Assembly: GCF_008084905.1 (NCBI RefSeq)
Contig: NZ_VSFC01000012.1
Location: forward strand, 62,001 to 126,000
DNA from: Xanthomarina maritima
GTDB lineage: Bacteria > Bacteroidota > Bacteroidia > Flavobacteriales > Flavobacteriaceae
Direction of reading: 5' to 3'
Length of the DNA: 64,000 nucleotides
Numbering within the stretch: the stretch's first letter is position 1; the number at the start of each line of letters is the position of its first letter. The position numbers and the translations under genes were made by a program. The notes beneath the pieces were generated by a model, which was not told where the DNA came from, searched no databases, and saw only the letters and a list, made by a program, of their open reading frames with translations. Below are positions 1-8,064 of the stretch, piece after piece.

Positions 1-1
1 A

Positions 2-226
2 ACAGGAGATCAGCAAATGTTAGAATGGAGCCAAAGTAAAGGGACAAAAACGTTCCAAGGATTGGTACACCATACAGATGCAGATAGAGAATGGGCTTAC
101 GGTCCAGACTCTCATATTGGAACCTTTTCTGATGAATTAATGAAAAAAGCAGATTCAAGTGGTTGGCATGTGGTGAACATGAAAACAGACTGGAAAGTTG
201 TTTACCCTTTTGAGTTAACTAAATAA
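2..226 (+). CDS. HAD-superfamily hydrolase, C-terminal part (5' end outside window)
   Basis: The reading frame is open from the window edge to the stop, so this is the C-terminal 74 residues of a longer protein; the first in-window ATG at position 17 is not the start. The stretch HTDADREWAYGPDSHIG followed by a GW-x7-DWKVVYPFE tail resembles the end of secreted or periplasmic HAD phosphatases (phosphoserine-phosphatase-like), recognised from memory. The N-terminal DxD nucleophile motif lies outside the window and cannot be checked. A strong terminator follows directly. A degraded second copy of this C-terminus is visible near 1450-1515. Confidence 0.6.
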   Translation, partial: TGDQQMLEWSQSKGTKTFQGLVHHTDADREWAYGPDSHIGTFSDELMKKADSSGWHVVNMKTDWKVVYPFELTK

Positions 227-248
227 AAAACAAATACTTAATATGATT

Positions 249-285
249 AAGGTTTAGCTTTATTAAAAAGCTAAACCTTTTTTTT
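249..285 (+). terminator. Rho-independent terminator after the HAD gene
   Basis: A perfect 12-bp stem (AAGGTTTAGCTT at 249-260 with its complement at 268-279), a 7-nt loop and a run of nine T. It ends transcription of the HAD gene. Positions 286-520 hold only AT-rich sequence plus a -7-like box TAAATTTG at 500-507 just before the next gene. Confidence 0.9.
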
Positions 286-520
286 GTTTAAAATGGATTA
301 AAAATAACTGATATTTAATTTTTAATATTATTAATTATTATTTGTAGTAATAATACACAAAATTATAATAAATTTAAACATACAAAAATATATTTAATGC
401 TTTAATCCATTTTATTTATGAGAAAAGTCTGTTAGCCAGGCTGGCAATAGTATAGAAAACGCAACGCTACAGGTAAAAAAATAATTTTGATAAAAAGCAT
501 AAATTTGAAAATAAACTAAA

Positions 521-1189
521 ATGAAATCAATGAAAATAAAACCATTCATACTTCGAATCCTTTTGTTCAGTATTGGAATCCTTATCATACTGGCATGCAA
601 AGAAGAGACTCAAGCACAAACTAATGGAATAGCCCATTTCGAGGCTGGACTTAAGGCTGTAGATGCTGACAACATGCCACAGGCGTTTCAGGAATTTTTA
701 GAGGCAGCTAAAGAGGGACATATCGATTCCCAGTTCAATGTTGCACTCATGTATGAGCAGGGTCTTGGAGTTAGTAAAAATGAAAGCGAAGCGCTTTTTT
801 GGTATGAAAGTTCTGCTTCTCGAGGAAATTCAGGTGCACAATTTAATCTTGGTGTGCTCTATGAAAATGGGATTGGCACTACCATTAATTTCGCAAAAGC
901 AAATGAGTGGTATCGTAAGGCTTCAGAACAAGGGGATGGGTTGGCTATTGGCAATCTTGGAATGTTGTATATACGAGGCCAAGGTGTACAAGAGAACAAG
1001 GTTGCTGGTATAGCACTTCTCCTAACATCTGCTGCTATGGATACTTCTCCTGAAAACCATGCAAGGAATAATATTACAGCGACTCGTGGTTTAACTACAG
1101 CGATGATTACTGAAGCCCAAGTTCTTTCAGACGAAATGAATCGTGCTAATAACGTCTTGGTACCACTTGATAACTATTTAAATAAATGA
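521..1189 (+). CDS. Sel1-repeat (SLR) lipoprotein
   Basis: A 222-residue protein. A hydrophobic N-terminal segment ends in a lipobox-like ILAC (Cys27), so it is probably lipid-anchored. Residues about 38-165 hold three to four Sel1-like repeats, visible as A-x-x-G-H-x-x-S-Q-F-N-V-A-L-M-Y-x-x-G and similar units (AQFNLGVLYENGIG, AIGNLGMLYIRGQG). Such repeats form a TPR-like solenoid for protein-protein contacts; no catalytic function is implied. ATG 521 or the in-frame ATG at 530 could start it; both keep the signal peptide. It stands alone between two terminators, so it is probably a single-gene transcript. Partner unknown. Confidence 0.8.
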   Translation: MKSMKIKPFILRILLFSIGILIILACKEETQAQTNGIAHFEAGLKAVDADNMPQAFQEFLEAAKEGHIDSQFNVALMYEQGLGVSKNESEALFWYESSASRGNSGAQFNLGVLYENGIGTTINFAKANEWYRKASEQGDGLAIGNLGMLYIRGQGVQENKVAGIALLLTSAAMDTSPENHARNNITATRGLTTAMITEAQVLSDEMNRANNVLVPLDNYLNK

Positions 1190-1230
1190 GAGAAAAGTAC
1201 TTATAAGAATTTATATTACCATTGTTCTTT

Positions 1231-1262
1231 AAAGTGACTCCATAAGGTGTCACTTTTTTTTT
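1231..1262 (+). terminator. Terminator after the Sel1 lipoprotein gene
   Basis: The arms AAAGTGAC (1231-1238) and GTCACTTT (1249-1256) pair. The inner CC/GG pairs close an ATAA loop, and a run of T follows. Confidence 0.85.
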
Positions 1263-1430
1263 ATTATAAAACCTATGGTTTTATAACTGATCAGCTGTAA
1301 TAAGTTAACTGTTAGTACATGGCAAAAAACGGCTAGTTCAAATCTTAGATTAATAGCTTCGTGAACTACGATTTTTATTTCAAGCATCCCTTAAAGGTAT
1401 ATTATATAAAATTTTTTATCAAAGCATTTT

Positions 1431-1535
1431 ATGAAGCTAAATAAAAAAAGATGGACATTATTTGTTATAGCCATAGATTGGAAAGTAGTTTATCTTTTGA
1501 AAATTAAAGTAAAAATTAGTTGGATTATTAAATAA
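1431..1535 (+). pseudogene. Remnant of a second HAD hydrolase C-terminus
   Basis: Around 1474-1512 the DNA GATTGGAAAGTAGTTTAT then CTTTTGA matches the end of the HAD gene at 188-218 (GACTGGAAAGTTGTTTAC then CCTTTTGA), with synonymous-type changes and one missing base. A Trp eight codons upstream of the DWKVVY coding stretch is also kept. Only this tail is recognisable; the rest has decayed or been deleted. The short ORF 1431-1535 covering it is not thought to be a gene. I infer a past duplication of the HAD gene. Confidence 0.5.
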
Positions 1536-1553
1536 ATCTCTAAAAAATAAATT

Positions 1554-2296
1554 ATAAAGTTTTCTATCCCTTATATTTTATTGGTTGGGTTTATAATAAC
1601 TATTCATACTTATGCTCTAGAAAATAAAACAAATCAAGACGGCAAAACCTCTGTATAACTGTCATAACAAGTGATTGACCCAACTATTTTAGCCTAGCAG
1701 TTACAGTTAGAAGAGTTTGCAATTTTTGATATTGAAGAGCAAGATGGGTTTGCCCAAAATTTTATATTTAGAGGAATTATTCCTTTAAAAAAGGGTTGCT
1801 ATTGCCCTTTCCACAATTAATCCGTGTTATTGCTTTTGTAAATACATCACCTAGTTGAAAAACAGGACTAGGAGATGTCACTTTAAATCAGTTTTTATTC
1901 TAGCTAATAAAGATTGAGGGCAATTTGGAGCAGGTTGGAATCTTCAAATACCAACAGCATCAAACCATGAATTAGGTTCACCTCAATGGCAAATGTATTA
2001 GATTTTGGTAAACTTTTTTTCTATCAGTGGTAATGATAAATATGGGGCATCTGCTTATGTCGTCCTACAATCCGAATGGCAAATAGATTATAACTGGTAA
2101 AATAGGCATTCCAATAGATTTTAGAGTAGGTTGCTTATGGAATGGTAAATTAAAATATAATGCCTATAGAGAACCAGAAATAATGGCTTATAGGTCTGAT
2201 AATTATATGAGAAATCTGTATAATTTTGGAATTCGTTTTGGTTTCTGTTGGTATTTACCAATGAAACGTTTATTCAAAAAAAAAATTAGAAGTTAA
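1554..2296 (+). pseudogene. Degenerate outer-membrane barrel-like gene
   Basis: No frame stays open, but successive pieces read as a protein. There is a signal-peptide-like stretch at 1554-1650 (ATA where a start ATG would be, then IPYILLVGFIITIHTYA). It is followed by NFIFRGIIPL near 1760-1790, TGLGDVTLNQ near 1863-1895, PTASNHELGSPQWQ near 1950-1995, and a C-terminal piece ending in GIRFGFCWYLP then a stop at 2294-2296. The GLGD and PTA..LG..W motifs match those of the intact gene at 2404, so it is a relative, though its C-terminus differs. Several stops and frameshifts show that it is dead. Confidence 0.65.
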
Positions 2297-2299
2297 AAG

Positions 2300-2327
2300 T
2301 TTGTTAATATTTTTTTTGCGTAATTTG
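2300..2327 (+). promoter_or_regulatory. Candidate promoter of the barrel gene
   Basis: TTTG at 2300-2303 and TAATTTG at 2321-2327, 17 nt apart, resemble the Bacteroidetes -33/-7 pair, with a one-base deviation in the -7 box. It would give a leader of about 70 nt before the ATG at 2404. Confidence 0.4.
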
Positions 2328-2403
2328 TAAGACCAAAAAGATCTATTTTAGATGGTTATATCGAAATAGAAATTTAATCAATCGCTAATTAACAAAACAA
2401 ATT

Positions 2404-3210
2404 ATGAAAAAATCATTATTTATCGGTGCTACCTTGTTATGTTTTATAACAGGTTTTGCACAAGAAACAAAACCTGAAGACAAAACAGACAATGCTGCAG
2501 CAGCTGCCCAATCTAATAATCCATTGGCAAATATGACGGCATTTGTTTTTCAAAATTATTATATGCCTAAATTGAATGAAGCTCCTGTGGATTCGTATCA
2601 AAATTCAAGTTGGCTTAGATTTGCAAAACCTATTTCTGATGGAAAACAATTATTGAGAGCCTCGCTTCCTATTACAACACTTGGCATGCCTACAGCTAAT
2701 GATGAAATAGAAACAACAAGTGGTTTAGGTGATTTGAATGTTTTTTATTCGTTTAATTTTGTATCCAAACCTACCATTACAGTAGGTATAGGACCTAATT
2801 TAACTATTCCTACTGCAACATCAAGTGAATTAGGAACAGGAAAATGGCAAGGTGGTTTAGCATTGGTAGCATTTGTTGCAAAATCTCCCGTTTTTCAATA
2901 TGGAGCATTGCTAACATGGCAACATTCGTTTGCAGGAGATGAAGATCGTAATCAAACTAATAATGGTGCCATTCAACCTTTCTACTTTTGGCAGTTAGGA
3001 AAAGGAACCTATTTAAGAGGAGCGCCTATTTGGTACATGGATTTTGAAAATAGGGCTTATTCATTTCCAATAGCTTTAGGGATTGGAAAAATTGTAAAAG
3101 TGGATAAAAATATGTTTAATTTATTCGTAGAGCCTCAATATTCTGTTTGGACTCGAGGGACACAACCACAGTTTCAATTAATGATGGGAATTATATTTGA
3201 TCTTTTATAA
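2404..3210 (+). CDS. Putative outer-membrane beta-barrel protein ('neuromedin U'/transporter-like family)
   Basis: A 268-residue protein with a clear signal peptide cleaved after TGFAQ (about residue 20). An Ala/Asn/Gln-rich linker follows, then alternating amphipathic strands. The motifs SGLGDLNVF, GPNLTIPTAT..LGTGKWQGG, GALLTWQHSFAGDEDR and IQPFYFWQLGKGTYL match a proteobacterial/Bacteroidetes family commonly mislabelled neuromedin U or 'transporter'. This is recognised from memory and not searched. Members are thought to be outer-membrane barrels of unknown substrate, often near HAD phosphatases or sulfatases; a HAD gene is indeed close upstream here. It is the only intact member of three in this region. 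Confidence 0.7.
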   Translation: MKKSLFIGATLLCFITGFAQETKPEDKTDNAAAAAQSNNPLANMTAFVFQNYYMPKLNEAPVDSYQNSSWLRFAKPISDGKQLLRASLPITTLGMPTANDEIETTSGLGDLNVFYSFNFVSKPTITVGIGPNLTIPTATSSELGTGKWQGGLALVAFVAKSPVFQYGALLTWQHSFAGDEDRNQTNNGAIQPFYFWQLGKGTYLRGAPIWYMDFENRAYSFPIALGIGKIVKVDKNMFNLFVEPQYSVWTRGTQPQFQLMMGIIFDLL

Positions 3211-3227
3211 GATTAAAATAAAGAAAA

Positions 3228-3270
3228 TATAAGTAAGAATAGTTTTACTTAAAAACTATTCTTACTTATA
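3228..3270. terminator. Long perfect inverted repeat, probable bidirectional terminator
   Basis: A perfect 19-bp stem (3228-3246 with 3252-3270) around a 5-nt ACTTA loop. There is no clean T-run on either side. It lies just after the barrel gene and overlaps the end of the convergent DUF4268 pseudogene, whose stop is in the loop (3249-3251). It could terminate both, or be what remains of a small mobile repeat. Confidence 0.6.
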
Positions 3271-3731
3271 TTAGTTAAATGTAAAATTGAGTTTTTAAAA
3301 ACAACTTGCTTAATAAAATCTTCGTAAGTTTCATAAAATTCTTCAAACTGGTGCATTGCATCTTTAAAGAAGCTATAAACGTTTTCCACGTATTTTTATT
3401 GTGAATATTAAACTCACCATTGTATTTTACATAAATACGTTGAAATATTTTCCCTGTTTCTAACATATAAACTTCGTCAAAAATAACATCAAGTAAAAAG
3501 TCTTCAATTAAAATATCTTTTAATTCCAAAACTTGCTCAGAAAGTAATTCATTTTTGGTTCTATAAGTAGATTTAATATCTAGACAAACTAAAGCTTGTT
3601 TATTATCTGCCTCAATTTTAAAGTTGAAATCTTTAATTTTTGTATTATAAAACCCATTTTCGTGAAAATGATTTTCCAAAACTGGTTCAAAATTCTTTTC
3701 TAAGTTTTACAGATTCTTCCTTACTATACAT
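3249..3731 (-). pseudogene. Broken DUF4268 gene
   Basis: Reading the minus strand from ATG 3731 gives MYSKEESVKLRKEF, then a TGA where Trp is expected, then TSFGKSFSRKWVL. A one-base frameshift leads into YNTKIKDFNFKIEADNKQALVCLDI. A second frameshift near 3360 leads into the C-terminal piece with FEEFYETYEDFIKQVVFKN, ending at 3249. This is the layout of flavobacterial DUF4268 proteins (recognised from memory; function unknown). One nonsense codon and two frameshifts make it a pseudogene; the 134-codon ORF in the middle is only a fragment. Confidence 0.7.
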
Positions 3732-3779
3732 TGTTTTGGATTCATAGTTTAATGATTAATGGATGTGGTGATTTGCAAT

Positions 3780-3938
3780 TTAAAATTGTATTAAATACCC
3801 ATGAATGGTTTCAGATGTTCCTAAATTTTTAATTAATTCAGCTTCATAAACCAATAAAGCTTGACATTTTTCATAAACTTCATTTCTATTGCCAAAATTT
3901 CTAGCAAAGTTTAAAAATAAGGTGTAATGAATGCCTTC
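3780..3938 (-). pseudogene. C-terminal remnant of a MiaE-like tRNA hydroxylase gene
   Basis: The minus strand reads EGIHYTLFLNFARNFGNRNE, continuing to EAELIKNLGTSETIHG and a stop at 3780-3782. This is the typical end of bacteroidetal tRNA-(ms2io6A) hydroxylase (MiaE-like diiron ferritin-fold) proteins, from memory. Everything upstream is gone: at about 3936 the sequence switches abruptly to the plus-strand barrel pseudogene. I infer a deletion or rearrangement junction. Confidence 0.55.
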
Positions 3939-4407
3939 TTATCTTTTAATGTTATTTCTAAAGCAAATGTAACTGTTGGTATTGGACCCTTTTTAACGGC
4001 TCCAACAGCTACTGAAACTGAAACTGGAGCTAGCAAATGGCAAGCAGGTTTCGCGTTCGTTGATTTCATTGTAAAATCAGAAGTTTTTTAGGTTTGAGGA
4101 TTAGTTACTTGGCAAGCTTCTTTTGTAGGTCAAAAAGATAGACTAAATACAAATATGGCTGCTCTTCAACCATTTTATTTCAGGCAACTTGGAAAAGGTA
4201 CTTATTTAAAAGGAATTCTTATTTGGGTTCTAGATTTTAAGAAAGTTGGTTACTCTATACCATTAGCGCTTGGTATTGGTAAAGTGGTTAAATTAGGGTC
4301 TATGGTTTTTAATTTATACGTAGATCCACAATATTCTATTTATGTTAAAGGTGTACAGCCTGTTTTTCAGGTTGTTTACTGGTATTAATTTACAGTTTAT
4401 GAAATAA
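3936..4407 (+). pseudogene. Truncated copy of the barrel gene
   Basis: From 3936 the plus strand reads FLSFNVISKANVTVGIGPFL and continues to the end of the protein, colinear with residues about 117-268 of the intact gene at 2404. There are in-frame TAG and TGA codons near 4088-4097, and one extra base near 4375. Restoring that base gives the natural end TGINLQFMK and a stop at 4405-4407. The N-terminal half is missing. The 77-codon ORF 4155-4388 is the longest open piece and not a gene in its own right. Confidence 0.75.
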
Positions 4408-4432
4408 AAACATTTTCAATAAAAACATATCA

Positions 4433-4455
4433 GGGAACTGAAGTTCCCTTTTTTT
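4433..4455. terminator. Terminator between the barrel pseudogene and guaC
   Basis: GGGAAC (4433-4438) and GTTCCC (4443-4448) pair around a TGAA tetraloop, followed by a T-run at 4449-4455. On the other strand the flank is also T-rich, so it can serve guaC, whose stop is at 4454-4456. Confidence 0.75.
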
Positions 4456-5494
4456 ATTCCGTATAAACTCTATTCTCCTGTTCAGCAACACGAATAAAAG
4501 TTGTACGTTTAGTTAATTCTTTTAGACGTTGTGCGCCAACATAAGTGCAGGTGCTTCTTAAACCTCCTAAAATATCTTGAAGGGTGTTTTCAACATCACC
4601 TTTATAGGGAACTTCTACCGTTTTACCTTCACTGGCTCTATATTCAGCAACACCTCCAACATGTATATCCATAGCCGTTGTAGAACTCATACCGTAAAAC
4701 TGTTTGAAAGTTTTACCTTCTCTTTGTATGGTTTCACCGCCACTTTCATTATGTCCAGCAAACATACCACCAAGCATCACAAAATCGGCTCCTGCACCAA
4801 AAGCTTTTGCTACATCGCCAGGAGTTGAACATCCACCATCGCTAATAATTTGCCCACCCAATCCATGAGCTGCATCGGCACATTCTATAATAGCTGATAG
4901 CTGTGGATAGCCAACACCAGTTTTAATACGAGTGGTACAAACAGAACCTGGACCTATGCCAACTTTAATAATATCTGCTCCAGCAAGAAGCAATTCTTCA
5001 ACCATTTCGCCTGTAACCACATTACCAGCAATAATCGTTTTGTTAGGATATTGTTCTCTGGTACGTTTTACAAAATTTACGAAATGTTCAGAATAGCCAT
5101 TAGCAACATCAATGCAAATAAATTTTAATTCTGGATGTGATTCAAAAATATCTTTTAATTTTTCTGAGTCCTGTTTTCCGGTTCCAGTACTTATAGCAAT
5201 ATAATTTTCAATTTTCTCTGGTGCTTTATCCAGAAAAGCATGCCATTCTGAAAGGGTATAATGTTTATGGATAGCAGTAAAAATGTTATGCTTAGATAAA
5301 GCTAAAGCCATTTTAAAAGTGCCAACTGTATCCATATTTGCAGCCATGATTGGAATACCATGCCAAGGTAAATCGCTATTTAAAAAGGTGAAATTTCTTT
5401 CTAAATTAACCTGAGATCTGCTTTTTAAGGTAGATCGTTTAGGTCTTATCATCACATCTTTAAAGCCTAATTTAATATCTTGTTCTATACGCAT
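4454..5494 (-). CDS. guaC: GMP reductase
   Basis: GuaC reductively deaminates GMP to IMP with NADPH, returning guanine nucleotides to the shared purine pool. From ATG 5494 the protein is 346 residues, close to E. coli GuaC (347), and begins [14 protein letters not shown] as the family does. The catalytic Cys lies in GPGSVCTTR at residue 186, the position found in E. coli. The TIM-barrel phosphate-binding segments ([21 protein letters not shown]) are intact. The reading frame extends to a TTG at 5521, but that codon sits inside a perfect -7 box (TATTTTTG), so the ATG is preferred. It is a single gene, divergent from the S9 peptidase. Confidence 0.95.
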   Translation of the reverse strand: MRIEQDIKLGFKDVMIRPKRSTLKSRSQVNLERNFTFLNSDLPWHGIPIMAANMDTVGTFKMALALSKHNIFTAIHKHYTLSEWHAFLDKAPEKIENYIAISTGTGKQDSEKLKDIFESHPELKFICIDVANGYSEHFVNFVKRTREQYPNKTIIAGNVVTGEMVEELLLAGADIIKVGIGPGSVCTTRIKTGVGYPQLSAIIECADAAHGLGGQIISDGGCSTPGDVAKAFGAGADFVMLGGMFAGHNESGGETIQREGKTFKQFYGMSSTTAMDIHVGGVAEYRASEGKTVEVPYKGDVENTLQDILGGLRSTCTYVGAQRLKELTKRTTFIRVAEQENRVYTE

Positions 5495-5518
5495 GTTTGG
5501 AACGTTTTGAGTTACTAT

Positions 5519-5526
5519 CAAAAATA
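5519..5526 (-). promoter_or_regulatory. -7 box of guaC
   Basis: TATTTTTG on the minus strand fits TAnnTTTG exactly, 24 nt upstream of ATG 5494. No good TTTG was seen at the -33 position. Confidence 0.45.
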
Positions 5527-5623
5527 CAAGTTCTTAGAAAATCCATTATGATATTTTTAAAATATAAAGTACGTTTTATTAACAATTGTTTATAGAAACT
5601 AGACTTTTAAATGATAGTTTTGG

Positions 5624-5655
5624 TTTGAATTTTCTAACAGGAAAGAGTACCTTCG
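5624..5655 (+). promoter_or_regulatory. Candidate promoter of the S9 peptidase gene
   Basis: TTTG at 5624-5627, a 20-nt spacer, then TACCTTCG at 5648-5655 (one mismatch to TAnnTTTG). The leader to ATG 5678 would be about 15 nt. Confidence 0.45.
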
Positions 5656-5677
5656 ATTTTTAAACAATTTCAAGGTT

Positions 5678-8047
5678 ATGTATAAATCAATTTTGCTTTT
5701 TAGCTTCATTTTAGTGTGTCTTTCTAGTATGGCACAAAATAATAATATTTCAGATTTAACAATTAAAGAAATTATGAAAGGAGATGATTTTATCGGTCAT
5801 TTATCTTCAAATGTAAGTTGGTCATGTAATTCTGATATGATTTATTTTGAATGGAATCCTGAAACAGCTTTGAACGATTCACTATATTCTTATAATCTGA
5901 AACAAGACAAGATTTCTAAAGTAGATTTTGAAACGGAATATCAATTACCTGCCTCAAATGTGATTTTTAATAAAGATAAAAGCAAAAAAATATATAGTAA
6001 ACATGGCGACATATTTTTAGTTGATGTTGAAACAAATTCAACAACTCAAATTACTAAAACATTAGAATATGAAGGAAGTCTACATTTTACTGAGAATGAT
6101 TCTGAGATTGCTTATGTAAAGAAGAAGAATGTTTTTACATGGAATTTAATTTCAGGAACTACATCACAAATCACTAACTTTTTAGATAAAGAAGAAAAAG
6201 AAAAAGTTAGAAGCGAAAAAGACGAATGGATTTATAACGATCAATTAGAACTTTTTGAATTTTTAAAAGAACGAAAAGAAAAAAAGGATAAACACGACAC
6301 TTTAATGACTCGCTTTGAGACTAAAAAACCATTAAAAATTTATTTAGATGACAAATCTGTTTCAAATCAACAAATTAGTCCAGATGGAAAATATGTTACT
6401 TACTTAACTGTAAAACGTCCTGAAAACAAAAAGACCATTATGCCACATTATGTTACGGAATCTGGTTACACTGAAGATGAAAACACACGTTCTAAAGTAG
6501 GAGATGTTCTTCCTGAATATGTTTTGTATGTTTATGATATTGCTAACAGAAAATCTTATCCAGTAATTTTAGATAACTTAGAAGGTCTAGATTATATTCC
6601 AGAGTACACCAAAGATTATCCAGATAAACCTTATAAAAATGATAATAGAATAGGCTATATTTCTGGTCCAAATTGGAGTTCTGATGGTAAATATGCCGTT
6701 TTAGATATTATTGCAAATGATTATAAAGACCGTTGGATTGTATTATTAAATATAGAAAAAGGAACTATAGAAAATCTTGATCATCAACATGATGAAGCTT
6801 GGATTGCAGGTCCAGGAATAGGAGGTTATGGTGGAGGTTCTTTGGGTTGGATGCCAGATAACAAGTCTATTTGGTACATGTCTGAGAAAACAGGTTACTC
6901 GCATATATATACAATGAATGTGAGGACAAAGCAAGTTAAAGCCCTTACAGAAGGAGCATTTGAAATATACCATCCACAGATTTCTAAAAATCAAAAACAT
7001 TGGTATTTTATTGCAAATAAAAATCATCCAGGTGACCGTCAGTTTTATAGTATGCCTATACATGGAGGAAAATTCACTGCTCTAACAAATAAAATAGGTA
7101 AAAATGATGTCACGCTTTCACCAGACGAAACGCAAATGGCTATTTTGTATTCTTATTCAAACAAACCTACAGAATTGTATGTGCAAGAAAATCCGATGTT
7201 TGCTTCAAAAGAAGCAACACCAAAACAAATAACACATTCTACTACAACAGCTTTTAACGACTATTCTTGGAAAGATCCCGAAATAATCACTTTTAAAGCT
7301 GACGATGGTGCCAAAGTTCATGCCAGATTATATCAGCCAAAAGCAGAAGTAAAAAATAAAGCAGCCATTATTTTTGTTCATGGAGCTGGTTATTTGCAAA
7401 ATGCACACAAGTGGTGGAGTAGCTACTATCGTGAATATATGTTCCATAATTTATTGGTAGATAATGGCTATACGGTTTTAGATATTGATTATCGTGGAAG
7501 TGCAGGATATGGAAGAGATTGGCGAACAGGAATTTATAGACATATGGGAGGAAAAGACTTATCAGATCAAGTTGATGGGGTAGAATATTTAGTAAGTGAA
7601 TATGGAATAGATAAAGACAAAATAGGGATTTATGGAGGCTCGTATGGAGGTTTTATAACGCTCATGGCCATGTTTAACGAAGCCGAAACTTTTAAAGCAG
7701 GAGCTGCAATTCGGTCTGTTGGAGATTGGGCTGCTTATAATCATGGTTATACTGCCAGAATTTTAAATACTCCTGTTACAGATAGTATTGCTTATAAAAG
7801 AAGTTCTCCTATTTATTTTGCTGATGGTTTAGAAGGAGATTTATTGATACTACATGGAATGATAGACGATAATGTTCATTTTCAAGATATGGTTCGCTTG
7901 TCTCAGCGTTTAATTGAATTAGGTAAGGAGAATTGGGAAATGGCTATTTACCCTTTAGAGCGTCATGGCTTTGTGGAGCCTAGTAGCTGGACAGACGAAT
8001 ATCTTAGAATCTATAAGCTTTTTCAAGAAAGTTTATTAGAAGATTAA
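5678..8047 (+). CDS. Prolyl oligopeptidase family (S9, DPP IV-like) serine peptidase
   Basis: A 789-residue exopeptidase, exported by a signal peptide cleaved after SSMAQ (about residue 20) and presumably periplasmic. Residues about 40-530 form the DPP IV-type beta-propeller; the C-terminal 250 residues are the alpha/beta-hydrolase. The catalytic triad is visible: Ser655 in GGSYGG, Asp730 in HGMIDDNVHF and His763 in ERHGF. It should release N-terminal dipeptides (often X-Pro) from peptides. No Glu pair diagnostic of true DPP IV was assigned, so the exact specificity is open. A methyltransferase gene follows 17 bp later. Confidence 0.9.
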   Translation: MYKSILLFSFILVCLSSMAQNNNISDLTIKEIMKGDDFIGHLSSNVSWSCNSDMIYFEWNPETALNDSLYSYNLKQDKISKVDFETEYQLPASNVIFNKDKSKKIYSKHGDIFLVDVETNSTTQITKTLEYEGSLHFTENDSEIAYVKKKNVFTWNLISGTTSQITNFLDKEEKEKVRSEKDEWIYNDQLELFEFLKERKEKKDKHDTLMTRFETKKPLKIYLDDKSVSNQQISPDGKYVTYLTVKRPENKKTIMPHYVTESGYTEDENTRSKVGDVLPEYVLYVYDIANRKSYPVILDNLEGLDYIPEYTKDYPDKPYKNDNRIGYISGPNWSSDGKYAVLDIIANDYKDRWIVLLNIEKGTIENLDHQHDEAWIAGPGIGGYGGGSLGWMPDNKSIWYMSEKTGYSHIYTMNVRTKQVKALTEGAFEIYHPQISKNQKHWYFIANKNHPGDRQFYSMPIHGGKFTALTNKIGKNDVTLSPDETQMAILYSYSNKPTELYVQENPMFASKEATPKQITHSTTTAFNDYSWKDPEIITFKADDGAKVHARLYQPKAEVKNKAAIIFVHGAGYLQNAHKWWSSYYREYMFHNLLVDNGYTVLDIDYRGSAGYGRDWRTGIYRHMGGKDLSDQVDGVEYLVSEYGIDKDKIGIYGGSYGGFITLMAMFNEAETFKAGAAIRSVGDWAAYNHGYTARILNTPVTDSIAYKRSSPIYFADGLEGDLLILHGMIDDNVHFQDMVRLSQRLIELGKENWEMAIYPLERHGFVEPSSWTDEYLRIYKLFQESLLED

Positions 8048-8064
8048 TAGTTGAAAAGTACAAA

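Noticed and set aside
412-600. A 62-codon minus-strand ORF opposite the Sel1 gene
   Set aside because: It overlaps the signal peptide of a well-supported gene and has no recognisable features.
1431-1535. A short ORF beginning MKLNKKRWTLFVIA
   Set aside because: Its centre is better explained as a frame-shifted HAD remnant, and the ends have no support.
3275-3679. A 134-codon minus-strand ORF as an intact gene
   Set aside because: It is the middle frame of a DUF4268 pseudogene; similarity continues in other frames on both sides.
4155-4388. A 77-codon plus-strand ORF as an intact gene
   Set aside because: It is the open 3' part of a truncated barrel pseudogene, with in-frame stops just upstream and a frameshift at its end.
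1190-4453. An insertion sequence or prophage in the decayed region
   Set aside because: No transposase or phage-like coding remnants or flanking target repeats were seen; the pieces match host-type genes.
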